NCBI RefSeq assembly: GCF_000975135.1
Contig: NZ_BBRF01000001.1
Span: 593,591-657,590 of the forward strand
Source: Demequina aurantiaca
GTDB taxonomy: Bacteria > Actinomycetota > Actinomycetes > Actinomycetales > Demequinaceae
Length of the DNA stretch: 64,000 nt
Direction of reading: 5' to 3'
Position 1 is the stretch's first letter. Every line of letters starts with the position of its first letter. The notes under the pieces are model-generated. The model saw only the letters and a program-made list of their open reading frames with translations. It searched no databases and was not told the origin of the DNA. The position numbers and the translations under genes are program-made. Of the stretch, positions 52,073 through 60,944 are shown in pieces.

Positions 52073-52318
52073 ACTTTTCCTCAGCATGGCATCCATCTTA
52101 CGGCGCTGTGAGCACAAGAATGTGCAAAACATCACACGGATTCGGGTGCAAATAGCAGGGCAAACACGCAAAAACGCCACAAACTGGACAGCACTTTATG
52201 GAACAACGTCCGCTTGGAGGTTTTCCAGTGCTCCACGTTGGGGAGCCATCAGCCAAAGAGGCGAGACGCCGGCGGCCTAGCCGCATCGTGGATGTGAGTG
52301 AACTTCTAGTCTCAAGTG

Positions 52319-52391
52319 TGCGCCCGGAGGGATTCGAACCCCCAACCTTCTGATCCGTAGTCAGATGCTCTATCCGTTGAGCTACGGGCGC
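52319..52391 (-). tRNA. tRNA-Arg (anticodon ACG)
   Basis: Seven-base acceptor stem GCGCCCG/CGGGCGC, anticodon loop CTACGGA in stem CTGA/TCAG, and T-loop GTTCGAATC. Discriminator A; CCA is not encoded. Confidence 0.96.
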
Positions 52392-52471
52392 GTCGGCCCA
52401 AAGGCCGAGTCACGAGTATACAGCCTTGCACACTCATGTTTTGCACTCGCGAGCCCGAGGGCTCACAGTGG

Positions 52472-52560
52472 CGGAGACGGTGGGATTTGAACCCACGGAC
52501 GGATTGCTCCGTCACATCCTTAGCAGGGATGCGCACTAGGCCGGACTATGCGACGTCTCC
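52472..52560 (-). tRNA. tRNA-Ser (anticodon GCT)
   Basis: Acceptor GGAGACG/CGTCTCC, anticodon GCT in a CCCTGCTAAGG arm, and a long variable arm (class II). T-loop GTTCAAATC. Confidence 0.95.
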
Positions 52561-52681
52561 TAGCGAGAACACAGACTACCTGCCCGTGGGCTCACTTACC
52601 AAAGCGCGCATTTTCATCGGCCCTAGTTGAGCCTGTGGGCGGCGCTCGGCGAGCGAGACTTCAGGCCGACCCCGCGGCCCT

Positions 52682-52735
52682 TGCGCTTACATCTCGGCTC
52701 ATTTGGCGACTGATTTGCGCGCAGGTGTAAGCGCA
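52682..52735. repeat. long hairpin in the tRNA cluster
   Basis: TGCGCTTACA (52682-52691) pairs with TGTAAGCGCA (52726-52735); with one bulged T the stem extends to 13 pairs. The loop is 34 bases. It lies in the 233-base gap between the two tRNA-Ser genes. Confidence 0.6.
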
Positions 52736-52793
52736 GGGCGCATTACGCACGACACGGGCGACCGGAGCGGGCGGCTCGCCTGGGCAAAAATGG

Positions 52794-52881
52794 CGGAGAG
52801 TGCGGGATTCGAACCCGCGGAGGCGGGTTACGCCTCAACAGTTTTCAAGACTGTCACCTTCGGCCGCTCGGTCAACTCTCC
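52794..52881 (-). tRNA. tRNA-Ser (anticodon TGA)
   Basis: Acceptor GGAGAGT/ACTCTCC, anticodon TGA in GTCTTGAAAAC, long variable arm and T-loop GTTCGAATC. Confidence 0.96.
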
Positions 52882-52947
52882 TAGCGTGCGCCGAAAGAAC
52901 GGCACCGTGTGATTATGCCAGGCGCGAGCGCGAGTCGTTAATCCGCG

Positions 52948-53379
52948 CTAACCGCGCGCGGTTCCGTTGTGCCAGCCCGGGTAGAGCCCGGGGGTAATGA
53001 TCTTGAGCTCGTAAAGCTCAGCCACCCGCGCCAAGTCGCCGTCATACGTGGCGATGGTGTCAATGGCGCTGTGCGCCACGGCGGCACCCAGGTGCAGCGC
53101 GGCGAAGGGCTTGAGAACCACAGAGGCGTGCGTGGAGACGGAGACGTTCTCGTCGGAGAATCGAATCACCGGCATCTTGGCGCGGACCTGTTCGACCACG
53201 TCGAAGGCCTTGGACTTAGTCTCGCGCGGGAAGAGCTCAGCCGCCTGGCGCAGCTCGGTCAGTCCCAGCTGCGTGGTGGCCAGCGCATTGATGCGCGGCA
53301 CCGCCCACTCGTTCCATTCGTCGAAGTACCGCACCCCGGGGAGGAAGCGGATCAGCGCGGTGCCATCGACGTAAATCAC
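52948..53379 (-). CDS. PIN-domain protein, VapC-like
   Basis: 143 residues. Acidic PIN residues D5 (VDGTALI), E42 (LTELRQA), D107 and D113/D115 (AIDTIATYDGDLA) are all present, so it should be an active RNase. No antitoxin gene is adjacent: upstream lies the conservon terminator and downstream the tRNA genes. GTG start with TAGTCT 7 bases upstream. An orphan toxin-like RNase, or one whose partner is elsewhere. Confidence 0.85.
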   Translation of the reverse strand: MIYVDGTALIRFLPGVRYFDEWNEWAVPRINALATTQLGLTELRQAAELFPRETKSKAFDVVEQVRAKMPVIRFSDENVSVSTHASVVLKPFAALHLGAAVAHSAIDTIATYDGDLARVAELYELKIITPGLYPGWHNGTARG

Positions 53380-53386
53380 AGGTCAC

Positions 53387-53392
53387 AGACTA
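53387..53392 (-). promoter_or_regulatory. -10 box of the PIN gene (leaderless start)
   Basis: TAGTCT on the minus strand, then GTGACCT and the GTG at 53379. It implies a promoter independent of any antitoxin gene. Confidence 0.5.
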
Positions 53393-53403
53393 TCCCGGTA
53401 CGC

Positions 53404-53443
53404 GACGACGGGCGGAACACCATCAGGTGTGCCGCCCGTCGTC
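53404..53443 (-). terminator. terminator of the conservon
   Basis: GACGACGGGCGG (53404-53415) pairs over 12 bases with CCGCCCGTCGTC (53432-53443), with CACC/GGTG inside, 12 bases after the cvnD stop. Confidence 0.85.
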
Positions 53444-53455
53444 ACTACCGATGAA

Positions 53456-54061
53456 CTAGTCGTTCTTGAGTCGCTTCATGGCGAGCTGAACGACCGCGAT
53501 CAGTGCCTGCTTGGTAGCGGCCTTCTCGCGTGCGTCCGTGTACATGATGGGGGTCTCGGGCGACAGCCCAAGTGCCTCACGCACGTCCTCGAGCTGGTGG
53601 CGAGCCACACCGTCAAAGCAGTTGACGCAGACGACAAAGGGGATGCCCTTGCCCTCGAAGTAGTCAACAGCCGGGAAGCACTGGTCGAGACGTTCGGTGT
53701 CGACTAGCACGGCCGCGCCGATGGCGCCACGAACCAGGTCATCCCACATGAACAAGAAGCGGTCCTGGCCGGGCGTGCCGAACAGGTAGAGCCAAAGCGA
53801 ACCAGGCAGGGCGATACGACCGAAGTCCATCGCCACCGTCGTGGTGGTCTTGCGGTCGGTGACCCCACCAGCGTCGTCGACGCCCACCGAGTGCTCCGTC
53901 ATGGCGGCTTCGGTGTTGAGGGGATCAATGTCAGAGATCGAGCCGATGAAGGTGGTCTTGCCCACGGCAAAACCACCAGCGATCACGATTTTGACAACGG
54001 TAGGGGCTGCAACGGGGGCGCTCACAGGCGCCGTCGGTGCGTCAGAGGGCTGCGATGCCAT
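53456..54061 (-). CDS. cvnD: conservon small GTPase
   Basis: 201-residue GTPase of the MglA/Rab-like bacterial class. P-loop GGFAVGKTTF (29-38), the switch DIDPLNTEAAMTEHSVGVDD, WLYLFGTPGQDRFLFMW (the G3 motif with GTPGQ) and VCVNCFD in the place of NKxD. Expected to switch with CvnB and CvnC beneath the kinase CvnA. The ATG at 54061 has GGAG at 10 bases; a GTG at 54070 is the alternative. Overlaps the end of cvnC. Confidence 0.93.
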   Translation of the reverse strand: MASQPSDAPTAPVSAPVAAPTVVKIVIAGGFAVGKTTFIGSISDIDPLNTEAAMTEHSVGVDDAGGVTDRKTTTTVAMDFGRIALPGSLWLYLFGTPGQDRFLFMWDDLVRGAIGAAVLVDTERLDQCFPAVDYFEGKGIPFVVCVNCFDGVARHQLEDVREALGLSPETPIMYTDAREKAATKQALIAVVQLAMKRLKND

Positions 54062-54443
54062 CGAGGACACTCTCCAGGAGACTCAGGGAAAGACCGCCGG
54101 ACTCGTCGTGCGTCGTTGCATCGCTCGCGGTTCCGCCGGTATGAATTTTCAGATGATTTTGATCGGCAAGATCCGTGACGAGCACCCGGACCACACCCAG
54201 CGGAAGCCGGGTGTGAGCCGAAAGTTCAGCCACGGATTGGTACTGGCCCGCAGCAAGCTGCAGGATCTTCTTCTTTTCAGGGGTAAGCCCCCGTAAAGTC
54301 TGATAATCGGATAGCGCTTCGACGAGCGCCTCCATGGGAAGGCCGGTGCTCGCAGCACTCACACGCCCGCCGGTGACGGCGTAGGGGCGCACCGTGTACG
54401 CCTCTTCGTCTCCGTGTTCCGATGTCGCCATTGAATCGGTCAT
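54042..54443 (-). CDS. cvnC: conservon DUF742 protein
   Basis: 133 residues. VRPYAVTGGRV and the helix-turn-helix-like LRGLTPEKKKILQLAAGQYQSVAELSAHTRLPLGVVRVLVTDLADQ mark DUF742. The C-terminal SLLESVLDGIAAL is the usual end. Sits 6 bases after cvnB and overlaps cvnD by about 20 bases. Confidence 0.94.
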   Translation of the reverse strand: MTDSMATSEHGDEEAYTVRPYAVTGGRVSAASTGLPMEALVEALSDYQTLRGLTPEKKKILQLAAGQYQSVAELSAHTRLPLGVVRVLVTDLADQNHLKIHTGGTASDATTHDESGGLSLSLLESVLDGIAAL

Positions 54444-54449
54444 ATTTGC

Positions 54450-54890
54450 CTATGCGCGCGTGGCGCCATCCGTAGGCAGGTTCTGACGCATCTCCGTGAT
54501 GAGCTGAGGCGTGAGCGCGTTCTCCGTGCGCGACACCAGCAGAGTCATCTCGTAGCCCACCAGTCCCACGTCACACGTGGAGTCGGCGGCCACTGCCAGA
54601 ACGGAACCGTTGGACACGCTCATGAGGAACAGGAACAGCTCGTCCATCTCAATGATGGACTGGCGAACCTCACCCGCCTGCAGCTGGCGTGCGGCGCCGC
54701 GGGTCAGTGAAGCCATGCCGGACACAACGGCCGCGAGCGTGTCACCGCCGGTGCGATCGAGGTTCTTCGACATCGCCATGAGTAGGCCGTCAGCACTGAC
54801 GACCAGGGTGTGGCGAGTGCCGGGCACGGTTTGGACAAAGTTGTCCAGAAGCCATCCGAAGTTAGTGGCTTCAGTACTGAGCGCGGTCAC
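54450..54890 (-). CDS. cvnB: conservon roadblock/LC7 protein
   Basis: 146-residue Roadblock/LC7 protein: NFGWLLDNFVQTVPGTRHTLVVSADGLLMAMS, then GGDTLAAVVSGMASLTRGAA, then FLFLMSVSNGSVLAVAADSTCDVGLVGYEM. In conservons it acts as the partner that stimulates or holds the GTPase. GTG start with AGGAG 4 bases upstream. Confidence 0.94.
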   Translation of the reverse strand: MTALSTEATNFGWLLDNFVQTVPGTRHTLVVSADGLLMAMSKNLDRTGGDTLAAVVSGMASLTRGAARQLQAGEVRQSIIEMDELFLFLMSVSNGSVLAVAADSTCDVGLVGYEMTLLVSRTENALTPQLITEMRQNLPTDGATRA

Positions 54891-54953
54891 TGCTCCTCCT
54901 TGAGGTTGCTGCTCCGGGGCCGGAGCGGTTGATCACTGATGTGGGTCATACTC

Positions 54954-57900
54954 TCATTCCTTCGCGTCGCTAGTCGCCTGAGACCGCTCAAATTCGGCTG
55001 CATCAGAACGAGCACGCTCGGTGCCGGAATAGAAACTACTAAAACGTGAACGTACGGCATCGGCATCGCGTTCGCGAGGTGCGACCACGACTTCCTCCTC
55101 GATGGGCGTCACCTGCACAGGCGGAGCATCGGCGGAACGGCGCTTCTGGAGGCCGGCTCGCGTCTTCTCTACCTTGGGGCGTTCGGCGGACAGCGAGCTG
55201 AACTCGCTAAACACGCTCGAGAGGTCCGAGTCGCCGTCGTGATCGGACTCGAAGTCCACCTTGGGGCTGTACGACGTCTGAACATCGGGCTCCGCGGCCT
55301 GCAGCGCACTCGCACCGGCGGCCTCCCAGCCCATCGGGCTGGCGAGTTCGTCGGGTGAGAACTGCGTCTGCTGCGGTGCGTCGTCAGTACGTGGCGCGAA
55401 GAAGCTCGCCGCAGCGACCGGCGCGGGCGCCGCCGGAGCGGGTTCGACCGGCTGAGCCGCTTCGACCGGCTGTGCCGGCTCAGAGGGCTGCTGCGGAGTG
55501 GGCGTCGACTGCGTGTGCCACGGCGACTCGTCCTTGGCGGGTGCGTCGTGCAAGGACACCGCCGGGGTGAATTGACCCCAGGCGGGCTGCGCATCGGGCT
55601 GAGCCGCAGGCTCGGATGCCGGTGCTTCCTCACGTGCCTGAGCGGGCTCGGGCGTCGCCGCCGGTGTGAAACCGGTGTGCGGCGAGGCGGCCGGCGCCTG
55701 CGCGGGCGGTTGCGAGGGAGGGGTGATCGGAGCAAACACGGGGGCCGCAGCGGGAGACTTGCTGACGTCCGATGCCGGTACGGGCGCGGGCGCTTCCGTC
55801 GCCTTCTTGCCACGGCCAAACAGGCGCGAGAAGAAGTTCGGCTTGTCATCGTCCTCGCCCGGCTGCATGAGGTCGTCCATGCTTGGAGTCGCGGTGAGCG
55901 CGGCCAGTGCGGCCGGGTCCATCTGGTGCGACGGAGCGGGTGACTGTGGAGCTGCAGCCGGTGCGGCGTCTGCCTCGGGGGCGTAAGGCGCGGACACAGC
56001 GGGAGCTGCCTCCGTCACTGGAGCGTCCGCCTCAGGCGCATATGGCGCAGGTGTGTACGGTGCCGGCTCGGTGCCTTCCGAAAGCGGTGCACCCGTGGGC
56101 GCGGGCGGTGTGGCCGCGACCGGCGCACTTGGTGCGGGCTCGGAGAAGGTGGGTCCCGTCTCCAGAGATACCTGGTCGACGCCGTAGGACGGCACCGGAC
56201 GCTCGACGGGCGCATCGTGGGACGGAGTGGTTTCCGGCACAGGGAAGCCGTCGGCCACGGGTGCAGCGTCGCTAGCTTCCTCGGAAGCGGCGGCGTCCTG
56301 CGGTGCCTCGGCAACGGGCGGAGCGCCCCATGAGTATGGCTCGTCGAGGTTTGCTTCTCCGGCACCCTCGTCAACTTCATCCTCGACCAGCGAGGGCACC
56401 ACCATGGGCGCGTCCTCAATGTCGTGAGCATCCTCGGCCGCGAGCTCGGGCTCGTCGTCCTCGAGTTGCGGAATAGTCCACGCCTGTGGCTCCGCGGGAG
56501 TCTCCTGCGATGCGACAGGCGCGCTGCTGTCGTCGGTGGCGCTGGTGGCGTTCTCGTCGCCGGTCGCGTCAGCACTCGCGTTGTCGTCGTCGTCGGACGC
56601 GTTGCCGTGGGCGGCAATGCCGGCCGCGGCTCCGAGGCCAACGGCACCCGCCACGATGGCTCCGCTCGCGCCCTGCTGGGAATCGAACTTTGGCATGGCG
56701 AACGTCGGCCGGTCGTCGGCCGCTGGCTTGTCATCCTCGAGCTGCGGAATCTCCATCTCGGGCTCAGCCGGGCTCTCGGGCTCAGCAACCTCAGGGGTCT
56801 CCGGGACTGCCGGTACCTGCGACACGGGAGGCTCGATAAACGCGCCACGGCGTGCTGCCTGCCCCATGGACTCAGCCTCGGGATCGACACTGACAGGCAT
56901 GTCCTGCTCGGTGGCCTTGCGTGAGCGGAACCCACGGAACATCGAGGCCCGCTCCTCAGCCGTCTGCGGAGCGATCTCGTCCGCAGAGACGCTGGGCGTG
57001 AAGCCGGTCGGGGCTTCAGCGTCAAGCGCGCTGAGCTGGTCGGGCGTTGCGCGCACGGGCAAGCCGATGATCTTGGCGCGCTCTTCCTCACTGGCCGCTT
57101 CCGCTCCAGCGTTGCTACGACGGCGGCGAGCGGGCAGACCGGATGCGGTGAGTCCGCCTGCGAGGGCGGCTGCGTCGATCGCGGTTGCCTCGGGCGCGAC
57201 CGCGGCATCCGCTGCGATCAAGTCATCAACCGTCGGCTCGGACGCCTGCTCGACGGGCGACTCCTCCGCCACGGCATCGTCCGTGCGACCCACGAGGCTC
57301 GCGCCGGCGGCAACCGATGCGGGCTGGTACGTGGGAGCGCTCGGGCGCTTCGTGGCATCGGGCTCCGACGTGGTGTCCATGACCTCGTCGGCGGCGTTGT
57401 GCCCCACGAGTGCCGAAGGAGCGTGCATGGCGGTGTCCACTGCATTTGTGGACACGTGTGCGACGGGCTCCTGCGAACGGGTGTCGAACAGCGTGGGCGG
57501 CATCGTGACGGTCGCCACCGTGCCTTCGCCTTCCTTGGACGCGATCGACACACGGGCACCCACGCGGCGGGCAATACGACCAACCACGAACAGTCCCAGT
57601 CGCTGTGCACCAAGGATTTCCGATGCGGCGGTCGAAGCCACGCGGTTGTTGGCCTCGTGGAGCTCGTCCGCGGTCATGCCAATTCCCGAGTCTTCGACCT
57701 CCACGAGGAAGTTGCCGTCGCGCTCGAACGTGCGCACCACCACGGGCGTGCCGGGGTCGGAGAACACGGTGGCGTTCTCCAGCAGCTCCGCGAACAGGTG
57801 CGCGGCGGTCAACGCGGAGTGACCGACCATGGCGGGGTCGGCGTCAAGCTCAAGCTGAACACGCTCGTACAGTTCGATTTCAGACGATGCGGTACGGATC

Positions 57901-59759
57901 ACGTCGGCGAGCGGCATCGGGCGGCGCAGGCGGCGACCGGTGTCAATACCTGCGAGCACGAGCAGCGACTCAGAGTTACGACGCATTCGCGTTGCGAGGT
58001 GGTCCAGCGCGAACAGTCGCGTCAGCGTGTCGGGGTCGTCCTCAGTGCGCTCCATCTCATCGATAGAGGACAGCTGGCGGTTGAGGAGCACCTGGTCACG
58101 GCGGGCGACGTTAACGAACATCTCCGAGATGGAGCCACGCAGCGCGGCCTGCTCACCTGCGATGGCGAGCGTCGCCGCGTTAACGCCGTTGAACGCCTCG
58201 GCCAGACGGCCGATCTCGTCAGAGGACTCCACGGGAATCTGTACCTCGGACACGTCCACAGTCTCACCGGGCAGTGCCACGCGCTCCACCATGCGGGGAA
58301 GTTCCTGACGAACGGCGGTTGCCGTCGTGGTCAGGCGGCGAAGCGGGCCGATGATTCGGCGAGCAATCAAGAGTGCGATGAAGATCGTTGCTGCCACCAC
58401 GAGCACGGCTCCAACGATCGTCAGGATCGTCTGCAGCACCGTGGACTGGAGGGAGTCAGACGCGTTTGCCTGGGCGTCAGTCCACAGCGTGTCGCGAATG
58501 GGCTCCTGGACGTCGAGTTCCTGCGTCACCTGGAGTGGCCAGTCGTTGCCGCGCTCGGTGATCAGTGAGGCGGGCAAACCAGAGGCGATGTTTCGTCGAA
58601 TCGACTCGAACGATGCACTCTCGCCGGTGCTGGAGTCCGCGGAGGCGCCGAAGGGCGGCACCTGCATCTCGGAGTCGATGGGGTCCACCGTGGTCTGCGC
58701 GTTGTCCAATGCGATGTCAGACAACGACACCAGCGAGCGCTGGAACGTCGAGTCACCGGGGAGGAACTCACCCGCACGGAGCAGGTGGTCGGTGTAGACC
58801 TCTTCAGCACGCACGCGCTCGACGAGCACATCCATGGAGTTGTACGCACGAAGTTGGGCGGCGAGCTCACGGTCGGAGACCACACTCGAGACGTCGGACG
58901 AGAGCTTGACGATGGGCTCGATCGTGTCGCCGAAGTAGCTGTTGAGCACCGAGACGGAGATGCTTCGGTTGACCACCTGGGTACGCACGTTGGGAAGCTG
59001 GGCGAGCTGCTCGCTGGCATCCGCAACCGTCAACTGAACGGACTCGTTCTCCGAGCGGCTCTCAATCCCCGTGGTGGCGTCGTTGTAGGCGTTCTCAGAC
59101 GCATCGGTGTCGGGTATTGCTGCAATGAGCAGTTCCTGGAGCGCTGCAGGCTCGGTCAGGTAGGTCTGCGTCGCTGCGCTTTCTGCGCCGATCGCGATGG
59201 AAAGACTGGAAATTGAGCTCGAAATTCCAGCGGAGGCGGGAGTCGCGTCACCGATGAGGTCAATCTGCGTGGTGATGGCGGTGTAGTTGTCCACCGTCTC
59301 CTGCACGTCGGCCTCGCTCGGGAACGTGGGCCACTCGCCAATCTCGTTGCTGACGATGTCCACGGAGCGTTCGTCGACCAGAAAGACGGTGGGCTGCGTG
59401 AGCCCGATGGCCTTGTTGATCTGGGAGAGGGCGGCTTCACCTTCGGGGGTCGGGTTCTCGGCGACGTCTGTTTGTAGGGTGGCCACGGCGGAATTGGTCG
59501 CCTGTTCGGCATCGGCACGCTTGCTTTCGCCAACGGCAACCGCGTCGACGTAGTTCACGGAGAGGTTGCGCTCGGTCTGGAGGTCGGCCCCGAACGAGCG
59601 AGCATCGCCGAGCACGCCGAGCAACTGCTCGACGTTTCGCGCGTTGTTCAGACTCTGGGTCGCGTTCAAGGTCACCACGCCGACGGCGAGCAACAGCACG
59701 AGAATAGGCACTGCTACTACGGCGAGGATCTTTCCTCGAATACTCAGCCTCTGGAGCAT
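54954..59759 (-). CDS. cvnA: conservon sensor kinase with a very long disordered tail
   Basis: 1601 residues. Helix at about 10-28, then a nitrate/sulfite-sensing (NIT) outer domain to about 440, second helix at about 446-466, HAMP, and a histidine-kinase-like part: LFALDHLATRMRRNSESLLVLAG near 585, N box LLENATVF near 656, DSGIGM near 692, GLFVVGRIARRVGARVSI near 720. About 850 residues of Ala/Pro/Glu/Asp-rich sequence follow, with repeated PQLEDDxP and APYAPEADA motifs. The start at 59759 has GGAGAGG; the longer frame is not used. First gene of cvnA-B-C-D; the P450 gene of some Streptomyces conservons is absent. Confidence 0.92.
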   Translation of the reverse strand: MLQRLSIRGKILAVVAVPILVLLLAVGVVTLNATQSLNNARNVEQLLGVLGDARSFGADLQTERNLSVNYVDAVAVGESKRADAEQATNSAVATLQTDVAENPTPEGEAALSQINKAIGLTQPTVFLVDERSVDIVSNEIGEWPTFPSEADVQETVDNYTAITTQIDLIGDATPASAGISSSISSLSIAIGAESAATQTYLTEPAALQELLIAAIPDTDASENAYNDATTGIESRSENESVQLTVADASEQLAQLPNVRTQVVNRSISVSVLNSYFGDTIEPIVKLSSDVSSVVSDRELAAQLRAYNSMDVLVERVRAEEVYTDHLLRAGEFLPGDSTFQRSLVSLSDIALDNAQTTVDPIDSEMQVPPFGASADSSTGESASFESIRRNIASGLPASLITERGNDWPLQVTQELDVQEPIRDTLWTDAQANASDSLQSTVLQTILTIVGAVLVVAATIFIALLIARRIIGPLRRLTTTATAVRQELPRMVERVALPGETVDVSEVQIPVESSDEIGRLAEAFNGVNAATLAIAGEQAALRGSISEMFVNVARRDQVLLNRQLSSIDEMERTEDDPDTLTRLFALDHLATRMRRNSESLLVLAGIDTGRRLRRPMPLADVIRTASSEIELYERVQLELDADPAMVGHSALTAAHLFAELLENATVFSDPGTPVVVRTFERDGNFLVEVEDSGIGMTADELHEANNRVASTAASEILGAQRLGLFVVGRIARRVGARVSIASKEGEGTVATVTMPPTLFDTRSQEPVAHVSTNAVDTAMHAPSALVGHNAADEVMDTTSEPDATKRPSAPTYQPASVAAGASLVGRTDDAVAEESPVEQASEPTVDDLIAADAAVAPEATAIDAAALAGGLTASGLPARRRRSNAGAEAASEEERAKIIGLPVRATPDQLSALDAEAPTGFTPSVSADEIAPQTAEERASMFRGFRSRKATEQDMPVSVDPEAESMGQAARRGAFIEPPVSQVPAVPETPEVAEPESPAEPEMEIPQLEDDKPAADDRPTFAMPKFDSQQGASGAIVAGAVGLGAAAGIAAHGNASDDDDNASADATGDENATSATDDSSAPVASQETPAEPQAWTIPQLEDDEPELAAEDAHDIEDAPMVVPSLVEDEVDEGAGEANLDEPYSWGAPPVAEAPQDAAASEEASDAAPVADGFPVPETTPSHDAPVERPVPSYGVDQVSLETGPTFSEPAPSAPVAATPPAPTGAPLSEGTEPAPYTPAPYAPEADAPVTEAAPAVSAPYAPEADAAPAAAPQSPAPSHQMDPAALAALTATPSMDDLMQPGEDDDKPNFFSRLFGRGKKATEAPAPVPASDVSKSPAAAPVFAPITPPSQPPAQAPAASPHTGFTPAATPEPAQAREEAPASEPAAQPDAQPAWGQFTPAVSLHDAPAKDESPWHTQSTPTPQQPSEPAQPVEAAQPVEPAPAAPAPVAAASFFAPRTDDAPQQTQFSPDELASPMGWEAAGASALQAAEPDVQTSYSPKVDFESDHDGDSDLSSVFSEFSSLSAERPKVEKTRAGLQKRRSADAPPVQVTPIEEEVVVAPRERDADAVRSRFSSFYSGTERARSDAAEFERSQATSDAKE

Positions 59760-59937
59760 GGACCTCTCCCTTATTGACAACCGCGAGTTACGGCCGCCGC
59801 TTGCATGACACGCAACGTTGATTCCGATCCTCACTGTTATCGGCCACCGGGCGTCAAACATGAGCACCATCACTCGCTGTGGTTAGTGAGACGCTTGAGT
59901 GACGAGACTATGACGCGACGAATGTGGGTGATTTTCA

Positions 59938-60900
59938 GTGAAGGTGGCAAGTTTGCCCCAGTTTGGGGCTCCTGAGGTATTCGCCCTGGTTAATATGCCT
60001 GCGCCAGCGGCAGGGGCACACGAGGTTGTGATAAATGTCACTGCCTCCGGCATCAACCGGGCTGACGTCTTGCAACGCCAGGGGCACTACCCTCCGCCGG
60101 CCGATGCGCCGGATTGGCCCGGCCTCGAGGTTTCCGGCCACGTCGCATCGGTAGGGGCGGAGGTGACCCGATGGGCGCCCGGCGACCCCGTGTGTGCGCT
60201 GCTGGCCGGAGGCGGCTATGCCGAGGCGGTCGCTGTAGACCAGGACCTGGTCCTGCCCGCGCCCGTCGGCGTGGACCTCGTAGATGCGGGCGGTCTGGTC
60301 GAATCGGCCTGCACCGTGTGGTCAAACCTGGAAGCCGCGTCCGCGCGGTCGGGCGAGACCCTGCTGGTCCACGGCGGTGCGGGAGGCATCGGGACCATGG
60401 CCATCCAGTGGGCGCGCGCCATCGGCATGCAGGTGATCGCCACCGCCGGGGGTCCCGAGCGGGCACAGGCCTGTCTCGACCTGGGTGCGCATCATGCCAT
60501 CGACTATCGCTCACAGGACTTCGTCGCCGAGGTCAACACGCGTGGCGGCGCCGACGTCATCCTGGACGTCGTGGGGGCCGCTTATCTTGAGCGGAACCTC
60601 GCTGCACTTCGCGCCGACGGCCGACTCGTGGTGATCGGTATGCAGAAGGGGTCCGTGGGAGAGATCAACCTCGGCACGATGCTCGCCAAGCGGCTCAGCG
60701 TGATTGCCACCAGCCTGCGTTCACGACCTCACGCTCAGAAGGCGGCGATCGTTCGAGGAGTCGAGCGCGAACTCTGGCCCCTGATTCCGACGGACGTGCG
60801 TCCCGTCACTCACGCGCGCTTTGCGCTGGACGACGTGGCCGAGGCTCACCGTGCCATGGACGCAGGCGGGGTGCGCGGCAAACTACTCCTCATCCCTTAG
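59938..60900 (+). CDS. NAD(P)H:quinone oxidoreductase, zinc-free MDR family
   Basis: 320 residues. GINRADVLQRQGHYPPP, the LEVSGHVASVG sequence, LLVHGGAGGIGTMAIQWARAIG (NADPH Rossmann motif) and RLVVIGMQKG are the quinone-reductase/PIG3 signatures; no catalytic zinc Cys/His set is present. GTG start by similarity; ATG-less. Divergent from cvnA over 178 bases, in which I could not define a convincing promoter. Confidence 0.9.
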   Translation: MKVASLPQFGAPEVFALVNMPAPAAGAHEVVINVTASGINRADVLQRQGHYPPPADAPDWPGLEVSGHVASVGAEVTRWAPGDPVCALLAGGGYAEAVAVDQDLVLPAPVGVDLVDAGGLVESACTVWSNLEAASARSGETLLVHGGAGGIGTMAIQWARAIGMQVIATAGGPERAQACLDLGAHHAIDYRSQDFVAEVNTRGGADVILDVVGAAYLERNLAALRADGRLVVIGMQKGSVGEINLGTMLAKRLSVIATSLRSRPHAQKAAIVRGVERELWPLIPTDVRPVTHARFALDDVAEAHRAMDAGGVRGKLLLIP

Positions 60901-60944
60901 CCCCCACACCGCACGTCCTCGCCCGCAGCGCTCCAGGCGGATGA

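Noticed and set aside
56015..57822. long alternative frames of 397 and 428 residues inside cvnA
   Set aside because: They lie in the low-complexity tail region; their Arg/Ser/Pro or Ser/Ala composition is an artefact of the Ala/Pro codons of the real frame.
59760..59873. N-terminal extension of cvnA
   Set aside because: The ATG at 59759 has a good Shine-Dalgarno site and directly opens the membrane helix typical of the family.
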